Assembly: GCA_021740785.1 (NCBI GenBank)
Contig: JAIOZI010000018.1
Span: 1-64,000, forward strand
Source: Melioribacteraceae bacterium
GTDB lineage: Bacteria > Bacteroidota > Ignavibacteria > Ignavibacteriales > Melioribacteraceae
DNA length: 64,000 nucleotides
Direction of reading: 5' to 3'
Shown in pieces: positions 57,024-64,000 of this stretch (position 1 is its first letter; the number at the start of each line of letters is the position of its first letter). Made by a program: the position numbers and the translations under genes. The notes beneath the pieces were generated by a model. That model made no database searches, was not told where the DNA came from, and saw only the letters and a list, made by a program, of their open reading frames with translations.

Positions 57024-58607
57024 TTAGGAGTAGGTGATAAGTATAATTGCAATCAATACTACAAGTAAAATTGATTGATAGCGGTAGTTTTTATACCACG
57101 GTTCTAAGTCTAATTCTGCAGTTTCTATGTTAAATATTTTCAAAGACCATGTGTTGTTTTCCACTTTCTCATCCGGCGGTGGAGCGGTAGAGAGAGAGAC
57201 GATAACTATGGTTGCGATACAAACCATGAATATTATTCCAGCCGAATAAAGGAAATGAATTTCAGGCATCCACGAAGCGTCTGAAAAAAACACAAAAAAT
57301 AGCGAAGACATAATTCCCGTGGCTATGGCAGCCATCGCACCGTAGGAATTGGCTCGTTTCCAAAACAGACCCGCAACAAAGAGAGCTACGATAGGGGGAC
57401 TAATGTATGAAAGCGCTTGCTGCAGGTAATCCCAGAGTGTAGGGAATTTATCTATTTGCGGCGCCCAAACAGCAGCAAGAATCATAAATATAAAGGTGAC
57501 TCCCCTGCCAACCCACATTAAGCCTTCTTGACTAGTTTCAGGTTTTAGTTTTACATAAAAGTCCATTGTAATAAGCGTTGACGCAGAGTTCAATGCCGAG
57601 TCTATACTCGACATCATTGCTGCAATAAGACCGGCTAAGACTAGTCCTAAAACACCAACCGGCAATAAATCGAAAAGAAGAGTCGGGTAAACCAGGTTGG
57701 CTTTTTCCAAATCCGGGTAAATTACTCTTGCCATTGCGCCGGGGAAGATCATAATAAATAGAGCGCTCAGTTTTAAGAAGCCTGCAAAAATGGAGCCCCA
57801 TTGACCGTGTTTTGTATCTTTGGCTCCCAGGGCGCGTTGAACAATAAATTGATTAGTTGCCCAAAAGTAAAAACCCAGAAGTAGAACCCCGGTAAACAGA
57901 CCGGGCCACGGCAGGAACTTGTCATCTGCCGATTTAATTATTGCGAAATGTTCCGGAGGTGTTATCGCTGTAACCGCATCCCAACTTCCTATTTTTATAA
58001 AAGCAAGCGTAGTTATAACAATTGAGCCTGCAATCAACAATATCGCTTGTATCATATCTGTATAAACAACTGCGGTTAATCCGCCCGCTATTGTATAAAG
58101 ACCGGATAGGACTGCCAGTACTAAAATTGACTGCCACAATTCAACATTCGGAAAAATTATTTGAATAACTAAAGCGCCTGCATAGAGAGTTGCCGCGGTA
58201 TCGATTCCGATATTGCCCAGTACTGTTAATCCTGAAAAATAGTATCTCACTTTTGAATTATATCTTCGCTCCAAGAATTCGGGCATTGTGTAAACTTTTG
58301 AACGGATATAAAAAGGGAGAAAAAAGACGGCAAAAATTATCAATACAATAGATGCCATCCATTCGTAACTGAATACTGAAAAACCGGTTTCGTACCCGCT
58401 TCCGGCTAACCCGATTAAACTACTGCTTGACATATTGGAAGCGAAAAGGGAGAGACCGATAAGAGGCCAGGTCAAAGACCTGCCTGCAAGAAAATATTCC
58501 TCAGCATTCTCATGTTTTTTTACGTAATGAAATCCTCTGTAAAATATAAAGAGAAAGTAAAATATTATGATAACTGCATCAATGGTATTAAGATTAAATT
58601 CATGCAT
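57024..58607 (-). CDS. Sodium/solute symporter (SSS family, sugar-type)
   Basis: 527 aa with ~14 hydrophobic helices. SSS signatures: EEYFLAGRSLTWPLIGLSLFASNMSSSSLIGLAGSGYETG (Na+ site), GGLTAVVYTDMIQAILLIAGS, and QRALGAKDTKHGQWGSIFAG. This is the SGLT-type core with YAKKP-like charged sites absent, so galactose/glucose, mannose or acetylated sugars remain possible. It is located between a GH38 alpha-mannosidase and a TonB receptor, which suggests inner-membrane uptake of a monosaccharide. A terminator hairpin separates it from the upstream TonB gene. Confidence 0.88.
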   Translation of the reverse strand: MHEFNLNTIDAVIIIFYFLFIFYRGFHYVKKHENAEEYFLAGRSLTWPLIGLSLFASNMSSSSLIGLAGSGYETGFSVFSYEWMASIVLIIFAVFFLPFYIRSKVYTMPEFLERRYNSKVRYYFSGLTVLGNIGIDTAATLYAGALVIQIIFPNVELWQSILVLAVLSGLYTIAGGLTAVVYTDMIQAILLIAGSIVITTLAFIKIGSWDAVTAITPPEHFAIIKSADDKFLPWPGLFTGVLLLGFYFWATNQFIVQRALGAKDTKHGQWGSIFAGFLKLSALFIMIFPGAMARVIYPDLEKANLVYPTLLFDLLPVGVLGLVLAGLIAAMMSSIDSALNSASTLITMDFYVKLKPETSQEGLMWVGRGVTFIFMILAAVWAPQIDKFPTLWDYLQQALSYISPPIVALFVAGLFWKRANSYGAMAAIATGIMSSLFFVFFSDASWMPEIHFLYSAGIIFMVCIATIVIVSLSTAPPPDEKVENNTWSLKIFNIETAELDLEPWYKNYRYQSILLVVLIAIILITYS

Positions 58608-58633
58608 AGTAGAGGCTTAGTTTATTAAAAAAA

Positions 58634-58654
58634 AGGAGGGCATAAAGCCCTCCT
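58634..58654 (-). terminator. Intrinsic terminator after the TonB receptor gene
   Basis: AGGAGGGC (58634-58641) and GCCCTCCT (58647-58654) form an 8-bp GC-rich stem with a 5-nt loop. On the minus strand an 8-T run follows, 12 bp after the TonB stop and before the symporter start. Confidence 0.8.
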
Positions 58655-58665
58655 CAATCAGGCTG

Positions 58666-61365
58666 TCAGAAGTTATATGTTATTGCGAAATTAACGGATC
58701 GTCCTAAAATAGGTCGAGCCATTCTATAGGATTTTGCTCCAGCTATAACAGATTCAGTTCTCGGATTTCCTTCTGTCAGTCCAATTACGTTGGTCAAATT
58801 TGATGCTCTTACAGCAAATTCCAGATTTCTCCAAGCATATGCTGCGCCGGCATTGAGCTGGTAAAATGCTGGCAGTACAGCATCGGCTGTATTTGCATCG
58901 TCTGTAAACCTTTCGCCAAAATATTGAAATGCAACATTAATATTGAAACTTCCGATTTGATAGAAAGGAGTTAACGTGAAGAATATTTTGGGTATTCTCC
59001 TCACCTGGTTACCTTCGAAATCAAATTTTTCATCATCGGCGGTGGTTGCAGGATCATTAATCCTGGTGTATATATAGTTGGAATAAGTCATGTTTTGAAT
59101 TGTCCCGGTAAGATTTGCGCCAAAGTCACCAACCTTTGCAATAATTTCAAACTCAGAGCCAATTGTATAACTATCGGCGTACCGTGTAGTATTTATGATA
59201 GAACCGCCCGTACCGAGCGCCTCATCGGAGAATGGGAAATCATTAAATAGACTATAAAAGCCTGTTATGAAAAATGCAAGGTTAGGTGAAGAATATTTAG
59301 CGCCTGCTTCGTATTGATAAATATCCTCAACGCGTGCGCTGGCAGCTCCACCGAATACTAAGTTATTATCGTCAGGCGCCCTGTAACCGTTGCTGGCGCG
59401 TGTAAAAACTGCAAAGTTATTATTGAATGCATAATTTAAACCAACTGACCATGCAAATTCATCATAAGAGAAAGTGAAGGTTTCATACTTTCCGTTACCA
59501 TAGGCAACTGCGTCATCGGCTTGTGTATCCGGATTTCCCATGTCATATGATTCAGTACCTTCGGACCAGCCGTTGATTTCACCCATCTCGTATCTTATTC
59601 CTGCATCAACCGTGAATTCTTGTGTTATTTTGAATTCATCATTGAGATAGAGCGCATTCACAGTGTTTGCTAATTCATAGTTCAGATATGTACTGCCGTA
59701 TTTGGAAAACCCGTTATCTGTATAATACATGTCCGTTCCGGAATCGAAAGTTCCGTTGCCGTTGACGTCATCAAAAAGGTCTAAAGCTCTCGGCTGATCT
59801 TTAATTTCAGCCAGAACATTATGCCACCACCAGGTTGCTTTTTGATTATCATATGAATAGAAATATCCGGCTGTAAAGCTGTGATTTCCAATATCTTTAG
59901 ATATTCTTAAATCATTTATAAAATCTTCAAGCGGCATTGTAACTGCCCACCAGCCAACATCGGCAACAAGACCATTACCGTTCAATGAAGACATATTTGA
60001 AATCGGGACTCCTGCATTGCTGCCCCTTGCATAACTCCAAACAGGATTTGTTACCCCTACTGATGTTGCATAAGCGCTTGCTGGCAGAGGATCGTTTAAT
60101 GAAAAAATAGCATTGAATTGATGATCAATTATCGATTTCTTAAAATTATTTTTTAATATCCAATCGTTGCCCATATCAAATAATAGTTCACCGCCGAATG
60201 AGTAATATTTAGGATTCATCCCTTTATCCAGCGATTCTTGTTGAACACCGCCTGTGCGCGGTTTTGCAACATTCAGTAAACCAAAATCTGCACTTGTCAT
60301 GGTACCGTAATTGGGATCGAAACCGGGTAATTCCTCATCTAATCCCTGGAGTGGAACCGGGAGGTAGAAAACATTTTTATCATTCATATACTTCATATTA
60401 AGGCGAACGTGACCTTTATCCATCAAGTAAACGAGATTACCTTTAATCTGCCCGCCGTCATTAGCTTTAAAACCGGTAGGACGAATTCCGTCATCGGACC
60501 GGTAAAATCCGCCTATGAAATATCTGAGGTTATCCGAAATAGGACCCCCGAATTCCAAATCAGTTCTGAATAAACCGTAATCACTAACAGTGAATTTAGC
60601 AGATCCGTCAAAAACAGCGCCGCCGGTTTTAGTGATAAAATTAATTATTCCGCCTGCAGCATTACTAGTATAAATAGATCCCGAACCGCCGCGAACACTT
60701 TCCATTCGGTCTATTGTCTGATCGACTCTCATTAAAAGGTCAATGTTCAAAAACATCATTTCCGGGGAAGTAAAAATCGGAAGCCCGTCTTCCTGCATAG
60801 AAACATAACGGAAACTACCATCAGCCGGGATACCCCTGGCAAACAAGTTGTTGCCGCCTTCGCCGCCCGAACTTTCTACATAAAAACCAGGAATTGCTTT
60901 AAGAAGATCAGCGGTATTTCTGGGTGCGTTTCTTTCCATTTGTTTAGCGTCAAGTGTTGTAATTGCTACGCTCGATTCTAATTTGGATTTGGGATTTTGA
61001 GTACCGGTAACAACAACCGCATCCATATTCAAAATGTCGGGCGCCAAAGTTACATTTACCGTAGTAGTTTCACCTGCTTTTACATCAACCGAAATTGTTT
61101 CTGTTTTGAATCCAATAACGCTGATTTTTAGTTGCTGAGTTCCAGCAGGAACCTGTGAGATTGAAAAATTTCCGTCATAATCAGAAGCTGCGCCCGAAGA
61201 TGTACCCACTACCAGAACATTTGCTGCAGGTAGAGGTGTGCCCTTGTCGTCCGTTATTTTACCTTTTATTGCCCCGGACTGTGCAATAACACTCCCGCTT
61301 ACAAATAATAAAATAAATACAAATAGAACTGCCCCCATCGCTTGTTGGTAGGTGTTTTTTTTCAT
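58666..61365 (-). CDS. TonB-dependent receptor with carboxypeptidase-regulatory-like domain
   Basis: 899 aa. Signal peptide (AVLFVFILLFVSGSVIAQ); CarboxypepD_reg-like domain ~30-115 (GAIKGKITDDKGTPLPAANVLVV); plug ~120-245 (KSKLESSVAITTLDAKQMERN, TADLLKAIPGFYVESSGGEGGNNLFARG). The barrel ends FAITYNF with a terminal Phe. No SusD partner is nearby. AGGGAG stands 6 nt before the ATG. It is divergent from the sugar-binding/sensor genes and upstream of a sodium symporter gene, so uptake of a glycan degraded by the GH38 enzyme is plausible but not proven. Confidence 0.9.
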   Translation of the reverse strand: MKKNTYQQAMGAVLFVFILLFVSGSVIAQSGAIKGKITDDKGTPLPAANVLVVGTSSGAASDYDGNFSISQVPAGTQQLKISVIGFKTETISVDVKAGETTTVNVTLAPDILNMDAVVVTGTQNPKSKLESSVAITTLDAKQMERNAPRNTADLLKAIPGFYVESSGGEGGNNLFARGIPADGSFRYVSMQEDGLPIFTSPEMMFLNIDLLMRVDQTIDRMESVRGGSGSIYTSNAAGGIINFITKTGGAVFDGSAKFTVSDYGLFRTDLEFGGPISDNLRYFIGGFYRSDDGIRPTGFKANDGGQIKGNLVYLMDKGHVRLNMKYMNDKNVFYLPVPLQGLDEELPGFDPNYGTMTSADFGLLNVAKPRTGGVQQESLDKGMNPKYYSFGGELLFDMGNDWILKNNFKKSIIDHQFNAIFSLNDPLPASAYATSVGVTNPVWSYARGSNAGVPISNMSSLNGNGLVADVGWWAVTMPLEDFINDLRISKDIGNHSFTAGYFYSYDNQKATWWWHNVLAEIKDQPRALDLFDDVNGNGTFDSGTDMYYTDNGFSKYGSTYLNYELANTVNALYLNDEFKITQEFTVDAGIRYEMGEINGWSEGTESYDMGNPDTQADDAVAYGNGKYETFTFSYDEFAWSVGLNYAFNNNFAVFTRASNGYRAPDDNNLVFGGAASARVEDIYQYEAGAKYSSPNLAFFITGFYSLFNDFPFSDEALGTGGSIINTTRYADSYTIGSEFEIIAKVGDFGANLTGTIQNMTYSNYIYTRINDPATTADDEKFDFEGNQVRRIPKIFFTLTPFYQIGSFNINVAFQYFGERFTDDANTADAVLPAFYQLNAGAAYAWRNLEFAVRASNLTNVIGLTEGNPRTESVIAGAKSYRMARPILGRSVNFAITYNF

Positions 61366-61751
61366 AAAATGCTCCCTAGTTAATGAAAAAAATAAAATTA
61401 AGAATAAAGTGAACTTATAATTGCTCCTCCCTTCTTAACCAATTATCACGCCATAAAGCAATTATCACATTTTTTTGAGATTTGTGCTTGTCATCACCCA
61501 AAAGATTATTAAATTGATATTCTTATTTTGATAATGGTTGTTATTATTTTAATAATGAATCGTAATTATGAATATTCTACATGAGAGAAATATTTTTTCA
61601 TTCTTTATCAAAATAGGCAAATCTGTAATTTGATCATTCTAATTATTAGAAAAGGAATCCGAAAATGCTAAACAATGATTCATGGCGTAAAAATTGCGAA
61701 ATGATTTGAAATACTAGGGTATCTTATTACTTATAGGTGAACTTGTAAATT
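61366..61751. promoter_or_regulatory. Divergent intergenic region with duplicated CAATTATCAC
   Basis: This 386-bp AT-rich gap separates the TonB receptor from the binding protein. Two direct copies of CAATTATCAC (61440-61449 and 61459-61468) are spaced 19 bp, about two helical turns, 75-103 bp before the TonB start. A small palindrome ATTATT-TT-AATAAT lies at 61543-61556, and TATTTTGATA near 61523 recurs inverted near 61606. No ORF or RNA gene is visible. Confidence 0.45.
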
Positions 61752-63098
61752 ATGATCGGTGAAAAAAGAAAATCGAATAATGGTAAGGTGAAAGAATCTT
61801 ATTTATTGATGTATTATCCCGTTGGAATATTAACATTGGCAATTGTTGCGATAATCATTTATGTCTTTCTCCCGTTGGATTTTTTCGATTCAGAAGTGGA
61901 AAAACCGGTGGAAATTTATTTTGCCACAAATGTTTCCAGCGCACACCAAGCCGTAATTGATGAATTTAACAGCAAGTACTCCGGTAGTATTAAAGTCGTC
62001 CCTATAAATCTTTCTTTCGGGCTTTTTGAAACTAACGACCGTAAAGAACTGCTTACCCGGTCTTTGAGAAATAAAAGTGATAAAATGGATATTTTTGAGG
62101 TTGATGTAATTTGGGTAGAAAGATTTGCCAAATGGTGCGCCAAACTCGATAACTTAATTCCTAAGGAAAAATTAAAAGGTTTTCTGCCTCATGCAGCAGA
62201 AACTTGTTATTCTAATAACGACCTTGTTGCCGCCCCGTTGTATTTGGATATCGGGATGATTTATTATAGGGAAGACATACTCCGGGATTTGCCTGAATTT
62301 GATGAACTGAAGAAAGAATTGCGGCATTCAATTACATGGGAAAAATTTATTGATCTGAGGAAAAAGCTCAATAAACCGTACTATTTGTTTACCGGTGATG
62401 CTTACGAAGGACTGGTTGTAACATTTATGGAATTGATTCTTTCACAGAACCTCGATTTTTTTAAGAATAAACCCATTGATTTGAATAAACCCGAATCAAG
62501 ACGCGCGCTTCAATTTTTACATGACTTAATCTATAAATATCAAATATCTCCAATCGACGTTACGCATTTTAACGAAATTAGCAGTTATGAATATTACTTA
62601 AAAAACGATATAACATTTTTAAGAGGCTGGCCTATATACGAAAAGGACGATAGAAATTTGTACCAGGAAGCTGAAAAAAAACAAAATTTAATTAAAGCAG
62701 CATTGCCGCATTTCGAGAATTCAGAACGGGTCTCAGTGTATGGCGGATGGAATGTGATGGTCTCGGAATACACCGACAAGAAGAAAGAGATTGCTAAATT
62801 TATTGAATTTATTCTTGAAGAGGATACACAAAAAAAACTTTATGAACTCGGAGGGTACCTGCCTGCGCTGAAATCAATATACAATGATAAAGAGTTTATG
62901 GAAAACAATCCTGGGTTAGTTTATGAGAAACAATTGTTAGATAGGGGCGTGCCGCGTCCTTATTCAGAAGATTATACGAGAATCTCGGATATAATTTCTA
63001 AGAGTATACATCAGGCATTATTGAATGAAATAAGTATTGAAGTAGCTCTTAATAAAGCAACCGAATATATAAACTCGGGCAAGGTTTTAATAAAGTGA
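61752..63098 (+). CDS. Membrane-anchored extracellular sugar-binding protein (ABC type), possible sensor component
   Basis: 448 aa. It starts with a non-cleaved-looking membrane segment (YPVGILTLAIVAIIIYVF, ~22-39) after a basic N-terminus, instead of a lipobox. The rest is a family 1 solute-binding protein: VEIYFATNVSSAHQAVIDEFNSKYSG, MDIFEVDVIWVERFAKWCAKLDNLIP, AAPLYLDIGMIYYREDIL, FLRGWPIYEKDDRN, VYGGWNVMVSEYTDKKKEIAKFIEFIL. No permease or ATPase gene adjoins it, but a two-TM signalling gene starts 4 bp later. This suggests a ligand-binding partner of a sensor rather than a transporter part. Confidence 0.82.
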   Translation: MIGEKRKSNNGKVKESYLLMYYPVGILTLAIVAIIIYVFLPLDFFDSEVEKPVEIYFATNVSSAHQAVIDEFNSKYSGSIKVVPINLSFGLFETNDRKELLTRSLRNKSDKMDIFEVDVIWVERFAKWCAKLDNLIPKEKLKGFLPHAAETCYSNNDLVAAPLYLDIGMIYYREDILRDLPEFDELKKELRHSITWEKFIDLRKKLNKPYYLFTGDAYEGLVVTFMELILSQNLDFFKNKPIDLNKPESRRALQFLHDLIYKYQISPIDVTHFNEISSYEYYLKNDITFLRGWPIYEKDDRNLYQEAEKKQNLIKAALPHFENSERVSVYGGWNVMVSEYTDKKKEIAKFIEFILEEDTQKKLYELGGYLPALKSIYNDKEFMENNPGLVYEKQLLDRGVPRPYSEDYTRISDIISKSIHQALLNEISIEVALNKATEYINSGKVLIK

Positions 63099-63102
63099 TG
63101 AT

Positions 63103-64000
63103 ATGCTGATCGATAATTTTTTACGTAAACTTAAGCGTTATCATTTTGAACTGAGGCATATAACTTTGCTGCTGACAGTTCTGATAATATTTCAGCTTGT
63201 GCTTTATATCAGCCAAAATAAATCTTTGCACGAGTTTCTTGATAAAACACAAAATTGGTATCAACAGGATTCAGCGGAGCGGCTTGCTAATTTAACGACG
63301 ACTTCGCTTGAATTATTAGTTGAGAATGTATTACATATTAAACAGCTTACCGAATATGAAGAAAAAAAAATCATTCAGTCTTTTAATATCATATTCAGTC
63401 AACAACTTTTACAGAAAAACGTTAATAATATTTTCATAATTATACCCAATGGAAATAAAATTACAGTATTAGGAAACGGCAGTGATTTTTACAATTTCCT
63501 AAGAGAAAGAACCGAACAAATTTCGCAAGCCGGGTCTCAACATTTAAACGCGATAAAACTTTACAAAGAAAACTCGGCTGCAATACGCGCCCGCGAGCAA
63601 GTATTTACACTGGTTTCGGACGAACAATCTTTTCATATTTTTGTTCCGTTTGTTCCCAACGGGGAATTTATCGGCGTACTTTACATGGAAAACAAACCTA
63701 ATCTTTCATTTATAACAGAAGAAATTAAGCAGAGTTATGATTCCGCTTCCCTAATTTATTCTTCACTTATTTTATTGGGATTGATTGCCGTTTATTTCAT
63801 CTCCTCGCATACCGTTAAAGAGAGAAACAAATCCCAAAAACAATTATTTGATGAAAAAAGCAAGCACATTAAAGAAGAAATTGAGCATGAAAAAGAATCT
63901 CTTTTTACAAAAAGAATTTACCACACACACCACAAAGCCGAAAAAGTGATGGGCTTTATAAAAGAGGATTTGAGGAAACTGACACCTGAGAATTCAGAAG
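63103..64000 (+). CDS. Two-TM membrane sensor protein, probable histidine kinase (partial, 3' end outside window)
   Basis: Open frame from ATG 63103 to the window end (299 codons visible). TM1 is at ~19-36 (ITLLLTVLIIFQLVLYI), TM2 at ~217-234 (SLILLGLIAVYFI), with a ~180-residue periplasmic domain between them (FIIIPNGNKITVLGNGSDFY, FHIFVPFVPNGEFIGVLYME, which resembles a Cache-type sensor). After TM2 a long charged coiled coil runs to a His-rich segment (YHTHHKAEKVMGFIKEDL) that may hold the phospho-acceptor. The ATPase domain is not in the window, so kinase, cyclase and chemoreceptor remain possible. Confidence 0.75.
   Translation, partial: MLIDNFLRKLKRYHFELRHITLLLTVLIIFQLVLYISQNKSLHEFLDKTQNWYQQDSAERLANLTTTSLELLVENVLHIKQLTEYEEKKIIQSFNIIFSQQLLQKNVNNIFIIIPNGNKITVLGNGSDFYNFLRERTEQISQAGSQHLNAIKLYKENSAAIRAREQVFTLVSDEQSFHIFVPFVPNGEFIGVLYMENKPNLSFITEEIKQSYDSASLIYSSLILLGLIAVYFISSHTVKERNKSQKQLFDEKSKHIKEEIEHEKESLFTKRIYHTHHKAEKVMGFIKEDLRKLTPENSE

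Noticed and set aside
1..64000. tRNA, rRNA or intact insertion sequence
   Set aside because: Intergenic gaps were scanned by eye. No cloverleaf-like segment, rRNA or transposase was seen.

Overview
This is an AT-rich bacterial chromosome segment. It most likely comes from an Ignavibacteriales/Melioribacter-like member of the Bacteroidota-Chlorobiota-Ignavibacteriota group. The evidence is several type IX secretion (T9SS) C-terminal sorting domains with the YPNPFN motif, a PorV/PorQ-family protein, TonB receptors with an N-terminal carboxypeptidase-regulatory-like domain, a large BNR-repeat protein, and TATATTTG promoter elements (the Bacteroidota-type TAnnTTTG). The lineage is inferred from these family traits, not from a database match.

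Region 1 (1-25149) reads as one long plus-strand locus for mannose-containing glycans. It starts with the tail of a T9SS-exported protein. Next comes a surface cassette: TonB receptor, 1084-aa T9SS cargo, PorV-like protein and SurA-like chaperone. This is followed by a sugar ABC importer (lipoprotein binding protein and two permeases), two GH130 enzymes (one hydrolase-like, one phosphorylase-like), three proteins that look like alpha/alpha-toroid (six-hairpin) glycosidases, a GH2 beta-mannosidase, and an MsmX/UgpC-type ATPase that probably powers the importer. There is no SusD, so this is not a classical SusCD locus.

Region 2 (25157-31698) holds an MFS transporter, a T9SS-exported repeat protein and a large BNR/VPS10-like protein. 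Region 3 (31831-51402) is mostly housekeeping: a stand-alone GatB/YqeY tail domain, a cytidylate-kinase-like protein, an RmlD-like reductase, endonuclease IV, a DUF1460 amidase-like protein, DnaB, a family-4-type uracil-DNA glycosylase, RNA polymerase omega, Gmk, YicC, an Omp85 protein, a YkuD protein whose catalytic Cys is Ser, malic enzyme MaeB, and the rplM-rpsI-rpsB-tsf / pyrH-frr block with clear terminators and a good promoter.

Region 4 (51510-64000) has an epimerase, a GNAT acetyltransferase, a GH38 alpha-mannosidase, a sodium/solute symporter and a second TonB receptor. Divergent from the receptor is a membrane-anchored sugar-binding protein followed 4 bp later by a two-TM signal-transduction protein cut off at the window end. 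No permease lies beside this binding protein, so it may be a sugar sensor rather than a transporter part. A duplicated CAATTATCAC site in front of the TonB gene is a possible target.

Two small elements with related 18-bp terminal inverted repeats (532-657 and 38012-38150) look like a MITE-type family. No tRNA, rRNA, CRISPR array, intact insertion sequence or prophage was seen.
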